Numbered from the stretch's first letter, positions 1 through 12,700 are shown. The stretch is DNA of 64,000 bases from Psoroptes ovis (GCA_002943765.1 PQWQ01000008.1:2170001-2234000), one strand, 5' to 3'. Numbers and translations: made by a program. Notes: generated by a model not told the origin, from the sequence alone.

Positions 1-147
1 TTTATGGATATCGAAGAAAAAAGTCGTCGATTACTGGGTCTAAAACGTCGGCTAACATTGGTACATTCAATATTACAAACAGTGAATAGTCGTGTAAAAA
101 AGCTACTGCTTGCACATGATTCACGAGTTTTACGGCAATCAATGTAA
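1..147 (+). CDS. SNAPIN: Snapin-like BLOC-1 subunit, C-terminal fragment
   Basis: The window opens inside a reading frame that runs without a stop for 48 codons to TAA at 145-147; the 5' part lies outside. The fragment is basic and helical. Its pattern L..[KR]RR..LV..ILQ....R.[KR][KR]L (starting near codon 12) matches what I recall of the Snapin C terminus, where a coiled-coil helix packs in the BLOC-1/BORC complexes for lysosome-related organelle and synaptic-vesicle traffic. Only this end is visible, so the assignment rests on one helix. Another small coiled-coil protein is possible. A mariner-type MITE sits about 90 bp after the stop, probably in the 3' UTR. Confidence 0.55.
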   Translation, partial: FMDIEEKSRRLLGLKRRLTLVHSILQTVNSRVKKLLLAHDSRVLRQSM

Positions 148-236
148 TCAATGAATTCGAATCAATCTATCGAACGATTAAAACATTTTTTCAAAAAATA
201 AATCTTTATTTTTCAAAAAACAAAATTAAAAATTTA

Positions 237-320
237 CTAAGGTTGTCCATAAAGTTTTTGCCAGTTATATCCAATTGAAAATTATTAGAAATCGGTAAGA
301 ACTTTTCGGACAACCTCTAA
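237..320. mobile_element. Mariner-type MITE copy 1
   Basis: This is a short non-coding palindrome. The left end reads ..AAGGTTGTCC and the right end GGACAACCTCTAA, with TA dinucleotides at 235-236 and 321-322 as presumed target-site duplication. The ends match five other copies in this window. It contains no transposase. Confidence 0.65.
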
Positions 321-1007
321 TACAAATCAAGTCACGCATTGATCGAAGCATAAAAAGCTAGCGAGATTTAAATATTTTTGAACGAAGAGAAATGTGCGCA
401 AGCAAATTCTCTCACCAAAACAACAAAGCAGCAGAAATGCCCATTCATTGTCTGTGTATATTGTTTAGCCGAAACACACACGAATATGTTTTTGCTTACA
501 AAAACATTCGAATGCATAGCCACACAGTATCAGCATTCGTTTGATACGAGCACCGTTCATACGAGAGTATTTTCAAACATATTTTGACTGTGTGAGCGCA
601 TTTTTTCAAAAAAAAAAATTCGTAACAAAAAGCAGCTGACAAACAAAAAATTCGAGAATTGTTTGTGTAATTCAAATCATTCGAACACGAATAAACTCTT
701 CCCGTAAATAATTTGTTTTTGTTTTGGTTTGATCCATTGATCATGTAATAATTTGTTGAATTTTGAATTTTCGAAAATGTTTCTTCCAAGATTCGATTGA
801 GTAAGTATTCGATTTGATTGATTGTGTCTGTGTTTGTGTGTTTACATGCGTATATTTTCAATAGTCAATGTCCGATAAGAGATTTTCTTACGATAATTTT
901 TGATTATTCGATTAATGCGTTCATGTCTTATTTCTCAGATGTTTGACATTTTTTTTTACCCGCAGCAAAGAGTAAAAGCAGCTAAAACGCTTTGTGTTTT
1001 ATGAAAT
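321..1007 (+). other. Upstream region and 5' leader of Pellino, with likely 5' UTR intron
   Basis: No supported coding sequence. A perfect donor (GTAAGT at 801) is followed by pyrimidine-rich acceptors ending at 938 and 965. The Pellino leader is therefore probably spliced, with an intron of about 140-165 bp just ahead of the start codon at 1008. Short ORFs on either strand here (378-587, 496-861 minus) have no recognisable content. Confidence 0.4.
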
Positions 1008-2908
1008 ATGATTCATCAGCCTCCGAGCTCATCTTCACAACCACCACCACCATTGGCTACTCGTCAACCAATTCCGTATCTTGGTCAAATACAAACAAAT
1101 CATTCAACGACTAGTTATGGATCGAATGGTTCATCATTCAATGAATTAAGTACGACAGCTATTGATTTGATTCAATCAACATCTTCAGTGATTAATCATG
1201 AAAATGGTGGTGATGTTGTCGATGTTATCGATGTGGATAATAATGATGATGTTCAAGTTATAACCACAAATTCAGTCATTAAAAATTTGAACGGATTATC
1301 GCCTTTGAAAGATAATGATGTACAAAGTGCCAATGAAAACGCTGGGGACAACGTGGACGACACTGGTCCAGTTGTTTACGGTGAACTTGTCATTCTTGGG
1401 TATGCAGTTTGATTGTTTTTTTTCAATCTGAATTAATTAAATGTTTTCTTTATTTCATTCCATGGATGTTACAGTTACAATGGTTGCTTACCACAAGGTG
1501 AAAAAGGCCGTAGACGTAGCAAATATCAATTACAACGCCGTTCACGTCCGAACGGTATAAAAAAATCGAAACATTACACCGTTAAACAGCCGCAAACATC
1601 GAAAGCAATACAAGATAAAGAACAACATTCGATTTCATTCACCTTATCAAGATCTCAAGCAATCATTATTGAATATCAACATGATGATGAAACTGATATG
1701 TTCCAGGTAATCAATTTATTCAATAATCTTTCAAATTATTCTAAATTGTATTTATGATCCCCTTTAGATTGGAAGATCATCCGAAAGCCCAATCGATTTT
1801 GTTGTGATTGATACATTAATGTATGATAGCAATCATCAGCAATCACATCAACAACAGCAATCCCTAGCAAATCGTTGTTTACAATCAGTACCAAATGGTG
1901 CTAATGCATCATCGTCTCATCATGTTTCATCTTCAAAAGCTGCACAACAAAGTACTATTTCAAGATTTGCTTGTCGTATTCTGGTCGATCGTCGGCCACC
2001 ATATTGTGCCCGAATTTATGCTGCCGGTTTTGATTCGAGTAAAAATATTTTTCTCGGTGAAAAAGCTACCAAATGGCAAACGGCTAATGGTGAAATTGAT
2101 GGTCTTACCACCAATGGTATACTTATAATGCATCCTAAACAATCATTTGTTGATCGATTAAATAATTGTGCTGATGCCGATATGAATCAATCAAAATGTC
2201 GCCATGTGGATGGTGTTTGGCGTGAAGTTTCTGTTTGTGGTGAAATTTATTCTGTTCGTGAAACACGGTCAGCTTCACAAAAAGGTGTACGCATTGAAAA
2301 TGAAACCAATGTTCTACAAGATGGTACCCTTATTGATTTATGTGGTGCTACACTTATTTGGAGATCATCACAAGGCCTTTGTCGGTCACCGACTAAAAAA
2401 TTGCTTGAAGAAATGATTGATCAATTAAATGCATCACGACCTCAATGTCCAGTCGGATTGAATACGCTGGTCATTCCACGTAAATCTGCATCATTGGGTG
2501 CTGCCGATGATAAACAACCATATGTTTATTTGAAATGTGGCCACGTACAAGGATATCATGATTGGGGCCAAAATAAACATTCAAATAGTCGTACATGTCC
2601 AATGTGCTTTAAATCGGGACCAATTGTTCGCCTGACGATGGGTATTGAACCATCATTTTGTACAAGTTGTGCAGTACCAAATTTTGCCTTTAATCCTTGT
2701 GGTCATATGGCATCTGAATCGACTGTGAAGTATGTATATTTTTCACTATGTCTATTGTAATTGTTCTAATTGTATCCATCTTTTCTCCCTTAGGTATTGG
2801 TCACAAGTATTGATACCGCATGGAACTAATGGTTTTCATGCAATGTGTCCATTTTGTGCGCAACCTCTTGAAGGTGAATTGGGCTATGTCAAGCTAATAT
2901 TTCAATGA
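1008..2908 (+). CDS. Pli: Pellino E3 ubiquitin-protein ligase (4 exons)
   Basis: Exons 1008-1399, 1475-1706, 1768-2729 and 2794-2908 join in frame to about 566 residues. Pellino proteins ubiquitinate IRAK/Pelle kinases in Toll/IL-1 signalling. The first ~125 residues are a Ser/Pro/Asn-rich extension absent from the ~420-residue vertebrate proteins. From GELVILGYNG onward the match is continuous. The FHA-like core includes IGRSSESPIDFVV, SRFACRI and AAGFDSSKNIFLGEKA. The C-terminal RING-like region carries CGHVQGYHDWG, CPMC, CGHM and CPFCAQ. All splice sites are GT-AG. The first splice falls inside the Gly codon of LGYNG, which fixes it exactly. An overlapping ATG at 1001 is in another frame and is rejected. 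A poly(A) signal follows at 3039. Confidence 0.95.
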
Positions 2909-3038
2909 AAATATTTATGTAAATTTATTATTATTATTCGATCATCATTTAAGAATTGATCAATCAATTCATTGTGCGATGGTGTTGATCCATCCATTCC
3001 TTGTACAAACCGGAAAAATCTTAATCTCAAAAGATTCG

Positions 3039-3044
3039 AATAAA
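3039..3044 (+). terminator. Poly(A) signal of Pellino
   Basis: AATAAA 131 nt after the Pellino stop, the first canonical signal downstream. Confidence 0.45.
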
Positions 3045-3401
3045 ATTTTTTCCATGTATATTTTCAATGTGTATAAAAACCATAGCCTTTGATGAAATAT
3101 AGACTCTAAGGTCATTTGATTATTATACTTGATCACAACAGCTGAAAAAGCATAGTGACATGTGCATTTATGTGCATCATAAATGCATTCAATTGTCCTA
3201 AAAATCAATCATAATCAATGATTAATTGTGATTAATTCGATATATTTATTGGTTGATAACAAACAGAATGGCCTTATCTCTTCGTCGTTATCCACGTTTG
3301 AAAAAACAACCAAATCAAATATGATATATTTGGTAAGTGTGAGTGTATATGTTTTGTTTATTGTTTCATTTGTTTGTTATCATTTTCATGTATAAATAAT
3401 A

Positions 3402-3483
3402 TTAGGTTGTCCGAAAAGTTTTGACCGATTTTCATGAACAACTCTATTCGATTAAACAGAATGAACTTTTCGGACAACCAAAA
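3402..3483. mobile_element. Mariner-type MITE copy 2
   Basis: The left end TTAGGTTGTCCGAAAAGTTT and the right end CTTTTCGGACAACCAAAA form terminal inverted repeats, with TA at 3400-3401 and 3484-3485. The internal segment (ACTCTATTCGATTAA) is shared with the copy at 4083, so the two form one subfamily. Non-coding. Confidence 0.8.
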
Positions 3484-3850
3484 TATGTACTGTTATCATT
3501 ATTTCCAATTTATCACAAAAAACAGCGGCCTATGTATGTTGTGAATCTATATCTAACATATATATCTTTATGCGATCATTGATAAAACATAGCATTTATC
3601 AATAAATGATAAATGTCTACTTATCTATTAATTGATATTTATATTATTATTAATTAATTGTTTTTCATATAAAAATTGAAAATTTTCATTTTCATTTTTA
3701 ATATGGCAAAACAGCATTTTTCTATGTGAGTGAGTGCATTTGGCTATGTATGTTTGCTGTTTTCATTCGATTCAATCAATCAGTGTGATTCATTGAAATT
3801 GACCATCAAATTTTCCATTTTTGTTTGTGTTTTTATTTCAATTCGAAAAT

Positions 3851-3869
3851 ATGCTTCCAAAACAACAAG
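3851..3869 (+). other. Orphan exon-like site (ATG plus strong splice donor)
   Basis: An ATG opens a 19-nt reading segment (M L P K Q Q plus one base) that ends at a perfect GTAAGT donor (3870). It could be a first coding or leader exon of a gene spliced further right. It cannot simply extend IRF2BP, because an in-frame TGA lies at 6368, upstream of that start. It may be chance. Confidence 0.25.
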
Positions 3870-4082
3870 GTAAGTACCTCAAATATACTTGTGTTTGTAT
3901 GTGAATCACTCTGCATATTTGACCATTGATTATCATTCACTTTCGAAATAGTTCGATTTATTTGTCTGAAATTAGTTTAAATTCTCAACACTCAGGAGAG
4001 TGTAATTCGATTCAATTATTCGAAAGAACCCGGTTATTTGCTGTTGTTGTTCAATGAATGAATTCAAACAGTTATATGAATA

Positions 4083-4165
4083 TTATGGATTGTCCGGAAA
4101 GTTCTGACTGATTTTCCTACAACTCTATTCGATTAAGCCGAATGAACTTTTCGGACAAGCTTAAA
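4083..4165. mobile_element. Mariner-type MITE copy 3
   Basis: Ends TTATGGATTGTCCGGAAAG and CTTTTCGGACAAGCTTAAA are inverted, with TA at 4081-4082 and 4166-4167. This is a diverged sister of the copy at 3402, 600 bp away. Confidence 0.7.
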
Positions 4166-4923
4166 TATTGTGGGTTTGTTGGCCATTTAGCAGTTAGTAA
4201 AACAGTACCGGGTATATTTAATTTCATTATATTTCTTAGATGCCGCATCAATAATTTTCAATTCAATTACATTTATTGGATCACCCTATACTTTGAAATA
4301 GCGTAATGAATGAATGAGTGAATTGTGTTGATTTGTGCTGCCACTTTTCACGTTCTTGTGTAATATCGAACGTTGCACACGCAGGCGTTTCTCGCCATTG
4401 ATTCGAATTCGAATTAGTGACGTCACACATATGCAGTGGTGGAATCTTGTTTGACGTAGAAACAATTTTGTTTTGCTCAATGGAATTGTTTCGTCGTTTT
4501 ACAACTCTGTGTGCAAAGTGTCACGCATGCTTTTATCAGCAATCAACAAAAATGAATGTTCAAAGTGACACCAGCTGATGATGTTGGTTGTTTATCATTT
4601 TGGCTTTGGCGGTGGCAGCAACAACTCTTCGCGGTTGATTTGATTGGGTGGAGTCATTTTTCTCTCTTTTTCGATGAAATTCGAATGCCTCAATGTGCGC
4701 ATGATCAAGGCCAATTTTTTTTGTGTGTACACTAATTATTTTTTTTCCGATATCATTCGCCGGACTGGATTTGTTTGTTTGTTTGTGTTTTAAGTTCGAA
4801 TATTTTACGCTCACTCTCCTCTTCTCACCATTCAAGTTACACATATTGATTATTGTTGTGAATGTTTTGCCTCCCTCCGTCTCACAACTCCACTTTAGGT
4901 CAAGAATCCATATTTACGACGAT

Positions 4924-4968
4924 TTCCTCCTCCTCCCCTTCATTTGAGGAGGAGGAGGAGGAGGAGGG
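4924..4968. repeat. TCC / GGA inverted trinucleotide tract
   Basis: A CCTCCTCCTCC run is followed after about ten bases by a GGAGGAGGAGGAGG run. The two arms can pair as a hairpin, and the purine strand could also form triplex or quadruplex structures. Nothing coding is associated with it. Confidence 0.6.
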
Positions 4969-6415
4969 AGAATTGATGATGTTAGCATTGTTTTTGTTTT
5001 GGCGCCCTTTCTTTTTTAGTATCAGTTATGACAAGAAATATAGTTCAATTCCTTTCGAGTACACATTATTAGAATTTCTAGAATTTCTACTCCACCACCA
5101 CGTCGCCATTCAGGCATTCGAATGTGATAATCTTGTGAATGAAATGATGATAATCATAATGATCACACACAGAGTGAGAGAGAGAAAAGAGTGAGGAGGA
5201 GGTGGATGAGCACAGTGATGATGAAAAAAAGGTAGATGTAAAATGACAATTTTGACTCCACACTCACACAAATGGTGTATATAAAATGTGTAAATAGATA
5301 AATATACTAAGTGTGTATGAATATGTAATTGATTTACATTTAGTAACAATGCAAAACCAGTAATAATAAACAGTCAAATGGAAATGCAAAAAAAATACCC
5401 CATAAACATGCACACATGAGCCATTCCACTAATAAAATTCACACACACACTCAGCCACTGTTAAATGCTGGTGGTGCGCATGCGTGTACGCGTGAAATAT
5501 TTGTGTGCGTGCTTTTTTTCCAATCAAACATATTCATTCATTGCAATTTGCAATAAACAACAACAACAGCAGCAACGAAAAAAATTGATCGGTTAAAGAG
5601 AATCATTTTTTTGTTTGTGTTTATTTACGCTTGTTTTTCACCCGAAAAAAATTCTTAGTGAATTCATCAACTCAAAATTCATTCACCAAATCAACCAATA
5701 ATAATCATACCAAAACATTCATTTATTTATTATCGATGTTTATTTCTTCGAATTTAAATAATTTGTCATTTTTAGTAATGAATGATCACCGTCACCACCA
5801 CCAATAAATATTTCGACCAAGAAAAGCCATGTGTTTTCATTGGTAGGGCGTCTCACATTCATTTATTCGAATGTTAATTGAATTGATTTGCATAAAAACT
5901 TTTTCAGTGAATGTTGCGTTTTCCAATCAATTGTTTGCGATCGACACACACACAAACGGTTCCATTTAAAATATGAATTGTTCGATTATATGAGAACGAC
6001 AAACATACACAATTATACCTGAATGTATAAATTAATTGTGTTGCGATTTATTATTATGATTTAGTATTTGTGTGTACATATGTGAATGTCACCCTCGTTT
6101 GCTTAATAAATCATTATATTTTCAATGTGTGTTAGTAATGTTCATGGTTTTAATTGTTTTTCGATCATATTTCACATTTAGATTGATGCATTTTTTTCTT
6201 CTTCATCATCACCACCACATAAAAACAGACTAATATTTGAATTTTTAACCCTGAATTTAGTGCAAAAAGGGTTAAATTGAAAAAATACAAAATCATTAAA
6301 GTGTTTTGTTTTTGATGTGTTTTGTGTTGATTATCATTGATTGACAATGCGACTATTTTTATATGTGTGAAATAAAAACAAAACGAAAAAAACAAATCAT
6401 TTCTTATTTTGGTCA

Positions 6416-8659
6416 ATGAAGAAAATAATGTCCACCACCACTTCGAATGGTAATCGGATTTCGTTAATCGAAACCAATGCCAATCAAATAATTGCATCAT
6501 TATCATCATCTTCAGCATCATCATCGATAGCTGCTGCCATTACATCATCTGTTAATTGTTCAACAACGATAGCAACACAATCACCGATTAATTTGACTGG
6601 TGGTCATCATCAACATACAACAGCTACAAGCGCATCATTACTACATTTGCCGCATCATTTGCAACAACAACATCCATTAACCGGTATGGCTACGACAACC
6701 CAAACAACACAAAGACAAAATTGTTTTCTATGTGATTCACCTCGAATGCCATGGGCATTGTTACATGATTTTTCTGAAATTGTTTGTCGTGGTTGTGTAA
6801 ATTATGAAGGTGCTGACCGCATCGAGCTAATCATTGATAATGCACGTCAAATGAAACGTGCAACCGGACATTTAATCACGCCACAATCGCAACATCATCA
6901 CCATCATCATCATCACCAACAGCAGCAAACAATCAATCATCATCAACAACAAGCCATTGCAGCAGCTGCTGCTGCAGCTGCAGCTGTACCATTTGTTATT
7001 CCACAAACAGCCGGCCATGCAGTTGTGACGCCCACAAATCTAAGTACCAACGATCATCATCAGCAAGTTGTTTCGGCAAATTTACTGCGATCATCATCCA
7101 CTTCATCTTCATCCATATCTCAAACACAGCAACCACCACAACAACAACAGCCACAACCAACATTCAAATTGAATGGTTCATTAGCTGGTTATGGGCCACA
7201 ATCGGCCACCGCAAATGCTATCGAACATCGTTCACAATCAGTCGGATATGAAAATTCCGGTCGTGGAAGTTCACCTCGTACATATGTTACGAATCCTTCG
7301 ACAATGATAGCCACAACTTTGGCCACTGGTTTTTCCTCACGTAATTCATCTTCCGGACTTCAATCATCTTCATCAGCTGCAGCAGCATCCGCATCTTCAT
7401 CCACCGCATCTGCAACCGGTAAACGAACCATTCATATTGCTGAAGATATGAACGATGTGGATGTGGTGATACCGCATCGAACACATTTGATTATCGACGA
7501 GATAGGGGCTGCAGCTGTTTTATCAGCTGGTAATCGACCTCCCTTGACACGAGGAGAATCTCTGCCAGCTGTGATGGCAGCGCCCGGTATCACATTAGCT
7601 GCAAATGATCCAGCTGCTTTACGTAAATTATCACGTACCGATCATCAACTGCATCATCCTTCAATGAGTCGAGTTATGTCATTCGATTCGACAGTATCGG
7701 CCAAAAATCTTTCAGCAGCGTCAACCATGACCAAACCATATTATTCACCGGTAGCTGCTGTAGCTGCAGCCGCTGCTGCATCAGCAACTTCGCCTCCATT
7801 GATTGGAACACCGAATTCAATCAACGTGTCTTCATCATCATCATCTTCCACTAGTCTTTTGCCCATTAAAAAATCTCGAACTTCAAACACAATGGTTGAA
7901 TCAAGTCAGTCATCAGTGCCATCAACTGTAGCCAATTCAATGGTTAATGCACAGCAACAACAATTAAGTAATCATCATTCACCACCTTCATCAGCAACGG
8001 CGACCCCACCGACTTCAACGAATGCATCATCGACTGCTGCAACATCCGTACAATCACCACCATTGAAATGTACTTTATGTCAAGAACGGCTAGAAGATAC
8101 ACATTTTGTGCAGTGCCCTTCCATTACTACGCACAAATTTTGTTTTCCATGTTCACGTGCATCAATCAAACAACAACAGCAAGTGAATGCCATTGTTTCT
8201 GGTGCCGGCGGTGGCAATGGCGAAGTATATTGTCCCAGTGGTGATAAATGTCCCTTGATGGGTAGTTCAGTACCATGGGCATTTATGCAAAATGAAATAT
8301 CGACCATTTTGGGCGATGATAATAATCACCAACAGACTGCAAGTGTATTGAATAATAGTAATAATGCTAATAATGTGAATGCTTCAAACACTTCTTCAGC
8401 AGCCGCATCTTCGACCTCATCATCATCTTCATCAACATCATCATCAACCACCAATTCATTAGCTTTACCACCACCCGGATTAACAGTGTCAGTAGCTGCA
8501 GCAGCAGCAGCAACAACTGTGGCTGCAATTGATCATTCAATTTCAACCAATGGATGTACGACAACATCGAATGGTGTTGGTCAACCACCATCATCGATCA
8601 GCACAACCACAACAACAGCAATACCTTTTAAAGTGAAAAAAGAAAGATCGCAAGAATGA
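6416..8659 (+). CDS. IRF2BP: Interferon regulatory factor 2-binding protein family corepressor
   Basis: Single uninterrupted exon, 747 residues. IRF2BP proteins are nuclear corepressors with an N-terminal IRF-2BP zinc finger and a C-terminal RING-type finger. The N-terminal finger is at about residues 100-150, with the signatures CFLCDSPRMPWALLHDF and CRGCVNYEGADRIE. The RING-like module is at about 550-630, with LKCTLCQERLEDTHFVQCPS, HKFCFPCSRASIK, YCPSGDKCPL and VPWAFMQNEI. Between and around them are long Ser, Ala, His and Gln runs, typical of the family's disordered linker. The frame is bounded by TGA at 6368, so translation starts at 6416 or at the second ATG at 6428; the choice is undecided. 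Vertebrate members are shorter (about 570-590 residues, from memory). The extra length is low complexity. Confidence 0.93.
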   Translation: MKKIMSTTTSNGNRISLIETNANQIIASLSSSSASSSIAAAITSSVNCSTTIATQSPINLTGGHHQHTTATSASLLHLPHHLQQQHPLTGMATTTQTTQRQNCFLCDSPRMPWALLHDFSEIVCRGCVNYEGADRIELIIDNARQMKRATGHLITPQSQHHHHHHHHQQQQTINHHQQQAIAAAAAAAAAVPFVIPQTAGHAVVTPTNLSTNDHHQQVVSANLLRSSSTSSSSISQTQQPPQQQQPQPTFKLNGSLAGYGPQSATANAIEHRSQSVGYENSGRGSSPRTYVTNPSTMIATTLATGFSSRNSSSGLQSSSSAAAASASSSTASATGKRTIHIAEDMNDVDVVIPHRTHLIIDEIGAAAVLSAGNRPPLTRGESLPAVMAAPGITLAANDPAALRKLSRTDHQLHHPSMSRVMSFDSTVSAKNLSAASTMTKPYYSPVAAVAAAAAASATSPPLIGTPNSINVSSSSSSSTSLLPIKKSRTSNTMVESSQSSVPSTVANSMVNAQQQQLSNHHSPPSSATATPPTSTNASSTAATSVQSPPLKCTLCQERLEDTHFVQCPSITTHKFCFPCSRASIKQQQQVNAIVSGAGGGNGEVYCPSGDKCPLMGSSVPWAFMQNEISTILGDDNNHQQTASVLNNSNNANNVNASNTSSAAASSTSSSSSSTSSSTTNSLALPPPGLTVSVAAAAAATTVAAIDHSISTNGCTTTSNGVGQPPSSISTTTTTAIPFKVKKERSQE

Positions 8660-9758
8660 AAAAATTCGATTTGACAATCATCCGGTACATACCCTGGCGA
8701 CCGTATTAACCGGCTTCCACCTATTGCTCATATGCAAATCAATTTTACATAGTTTGTGAACGATAAATGAATGAATGATCTCTCAAATATCGCAAATCAT
8801 CTCTGGAAGCGCACACACACCTCCAATAGCCATGGCCTATTTCGGATAATATAATTATCGGCGGCGGAACCAAGCGCGATCTATGAAAGCCAATGAGCCT
8901 GTATTAATAATCAATGAATGAATATGGGTTGCCTGTACGTATGTTTTCATCAAAAATGAATAAATTATGATAATTCCACAATCATCATCATTGATTTCAT
9001 CATTCAAAGAGATTAGCCATATGAATACTAATTCAATTCTTCATCTTCTTTGGACCCATGGATACATTTTTTGCTGCAGATTTATTAATTTTTACTTTTG
9101 AATTTTTGAATAATTCGATTTTCATTCTGTTTTTTCTTCTTTTTTTTTTTTGTTGAATCATTTATTGTAATTCTTCATTATTATTATATAATTATATCAA
9201 TCAAATCACCGATTCATTTTTTCAATCAATCATTATTATTGATTATCATTTGAATAAATTGATTAATTAATTCAAATCATTTCTTTAATTTGTTTTGTTC
9301 GAATTTCGAATTTATTTTTCTTTGTTTACATTTTTTTGTGTTCAAATTCGAATTCGAAATCATCTGTTTTGAGCAACAGTGTCGTCATCTATCATCTTTC
9401 AAACAAACTATTTTTTCTGGGGGTTACGCCCTCTGAGTTTTTTTTCATTGTTTGCCAAGGCGTTTGTCTCCCCTTTTTTTTCATTAGTTTTTCATTGTTA
9501 GCTCTTAGTGTGTGTATGTGTAATTTGTGATGATTAGTCATTTTGAAAATTGGTGTAATAAAACAATAGTCTTCTATTCATTCTTATTTGTTTGATTGGT
9601 GTATTTAGTTTTAACGAATCGAAATTGATCATTATGATTTCTGCTTGATTGAATTTTCAATCAAAGCTCTTTGTTTTATTTGTTGAAATAAACATTTGTT
9701 TGGTGACTAATTAGAATTTTTCGAAAAGCCGGCATCAATCGAAATCGAAGTAGAAAAA
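8660..9758 (+). other. IRF2BP 3' UTR and dynein upstream region
   Basis: No supported gene. The region is T-rich and AT-rich with several AATAAA motifs (for example near 8959 and 9253) that could end the IRF2BP transcript. The ORF at 9336-9530 is Ser/Leu/Phe-rich noise. The right part must contain the dynein promoter, but no convincing TATA or initiator was picked out. Confidence 0.4.
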
Positions 9759-12700
9759 ATGTCGGATTCATTATCATTGTTGACAATGGATCCGACTGGT
9801 AGCAGCTCGACTGGTGATCCTTCTTCAGGACAATTTAATGATCCACAATCCAGCTCATCGGCAGCCGCTGCTAATACGGCCACGTTGTTGGATGTATCGA
9901 TTTTGGTCGCATATTTACGTCGTATGATACCAGCATTTATGGAAGAAGATGGCTGTGTACCTAATTCCTTGCGACAATTGCTGTTGAATGAAACAACTTT
10001 GGAACAATTGAAAAAATTTATTCAAGAACCACAAACACGATCATTGCTTGTACAACGTCAAATTTTGAAAGGTATGGTTTCGTCAGTGATTGGTTGATTT
10101 TATTAATTTAAGACTCATTCCTTTGTGATACAGATGATGAAGATGTGGATGAAGCCACCAATAACAGTGGCTCAGTCAGTGTTGGGTCAAATAATGATGA
10201 TGTTCTTTACACAATCGAACTGGAAGTTCGTTATCATAACCCGAAAATAAATTCATTGGTTCTTATCAAGAATGGTCCAATAATTGAAGCCGATAAACCC
10301 TTATTGACCCAAATACGTTTGATGAATCTTAATGATTCGATGCCGTATGAAACCCTGCATTCATATGTATCGGCAGCTGTTGCACCTTATTTCAAATCAT
10401 TCGTCAAAGAAACTGGCCGGGCTGAAAGGTATGTACCTATTAATTATTTTTCTTGACCTGGTTTTTTAATGTTTCGTTGTTTGTTTGTGCAGAGATGGTG
10501 ATAAAATGGCTCCTACGGTCGAAAAGAAAATTGCCGAATTAGAAATGGGTCTATTGCATTTGCAACAAAACATTGATATACCTGAAATTAGTCTCCAGAT
10601 ACATCCATATGTGCAACAAGTAATCAACAAATGTCGTGATGAAGGACAAAAAGTTACGATGGAACATTTCGGTGACAAAGTCAACGATTCGGTGTTCTTA
10701 AATCAACTACAAGCAGGCGTTAATCGTTGGATTCGAGAAATACAAAAAGTAACAAATCTTGATCGAGACCCAAGCAGTGGTACAGCTATGCAAGAAATTA
10801 GTTTTTGGCTTAATCTTGAACGAGCATTGCTGCGTATACAAGAAAAACGTGAAAGTATCGAAGTGATTACCACATTGGAAATTCTTAAAAATGGTAAACG
10901 TTTCCATGCAACAGTTTCGTTTGATGCCGATACTCGACTTAAAGAAGCATTGGCCACTGTTGCCGATTATAATCCTTTGATGAAAGATTTCCCACTGAAT
11001 GATTTATTGGCCGCTACCGACTTGCAAAAGATTCGAATTGCATTACAAGTATTGTTTCAACATTTACGTAAAATCCGTAACACTAAATACCCGATGAAAC
11101 GTGCATTGAAATTGATGGAAGCCATTTCACGTGATTTAATGTCACAAATGCTTAAAGTACTTGGTACCCGACGAATGATGCATATCCCTTATGAAGAATT
11201 TGATCGTATAATTGGCCAGTGTTTCGAAGTATTCACTGCATGGGATGATGAATATGAAAAATTTCAAACCTTATTGCGTGATATTGTCAAGAAAAAACGT
11301 GATGAACATTTGAAAATGATTTGGCGTATTAATTTCGCCCATAAAAAACTACAAATTCGTATGGAACAAATGCGTAAATTTCGTCGTCAACATGAACAAC
11401 TTCGTGCCGTAATCTTGCGCGTGTTACGGCCATCTTCGATCATGAAGCTAAAAGAATCCGGTGATGATGCCAGCGCTGAAGTGGCCAGTGATAAAACTTC
11501 TGGTTTTGATTCATCATCATCATCAATGATGACCATGGCATCGAATGATATTAATGAAATTGAAGAAGTAAATATGGCTTATGAACTGGTCAAAGAAGTT
11601 GATGCATTGGACATGACCAAAGAAGGAACGGATTGTTGGGAAGCATCGTTGAAACGTTATGAAGAACGTATTGATCGTGTTGAAGCTCGTATCACTGCAA
11701 AACTTCGTGATCAACTGGGAATGGCTAAGAATGCAAACGAAATGTTTCGAATATTTTCACGATTCAATGCTTTGTTCATACGGCCACATATTAGTGGTGC
11801 GATTCGTGAATATCAAACCCAATTGATTCAACGAGTAAAAGATGATATTGAAACCCTTCATGAAAAATTCAAAGTTCAATACCCACAAAATAAAGCTTGT
11901 AAAATGTCACGTGTTTATGATCTACCATTGGTGTCCGGTTCAATCATATGGGCTCGTCAAATCGAACGTAAATTGTCAGTTTATATGAAACGTGTTGAAG
12001 ATGTACTTGGTAAAGGTTGGGAAAGTCATATTGAAGGTCAGAAATTGAAAAATGATGCCGAAAGTTTTCGAATGAAGCTGAACACTCAAAGTATATTCGA
12101 TGAATGGTGTCGTAATATTCAACAAAAACAACTAAATGTTAGTGGACGAATATTTACCATTGAATCGACTCGAACCCAGCAACGTTCATGTTTTCGTCTT
12201 CGAGTTAATTTTCTACCCGATATCATAACGCTGGCTAAAGAAGTACGTAATCTTCGTAGTCTTGGATTTCGTGTCCCACTGGGCATCGTAAACAAAGCTC
12301 ATCAAGCAAATCAACATTTCCCATTTGCCGTATCATTAATCGAAACAGTTAAAGCATATGAACGTGCATGTGAAAAAGTTGAACAAAAACCATCGTTAGC
12401 ATTATTGGTCGCAGGTCTTAAATGTGAAGTACAAGAATTAATATCCGAAGGTGCAACTATGGTCTGGGAATCATATAAACGTGATTCATATGTCCAGAAA
12501 TTAGGTGAAGCCGTGCTGAATTTCCAAGAAAAAGTCGATGAATTACTGGATATCGTTGATCAAATTGATGTCGAAGTCAAATCAATCGAAGATTGTATTT
12601 ATTCATCGTTTACATTCATTGAAATATTGAATAAAATTCAAAAAGCTGTCGATGATTTATCGCTACATCGTTATTCGAATCTTAGTGAATGGGTATCTAG

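Larger units (their letters stand above)
2909..6415. other. Non-coding region between Pellino and IRF2BP
   Basis: These 3.5 kb hold the Pellino 3' UTR, two MITE copies, one orphan exon-like site (3851-3869), a TCC/GGA hairpin tract (4924-4968) and CA/TG-rich stretches near 5440-5510. Several ORFs of 64-119 codons occur on both strands. Their translations are low-complexity read-outs of simple repeats with no family resemblance. The IRF2BP leader probably lies toward the right end. Confidence 0.5.

Noticed and set aside
4286..5349. Overlapping ORFs on both strands (64-110 codons)
   Set aside because: Low-complexity read-outs of CA, TCC and GGA tracts; no consistent frame and no recognisable domain.
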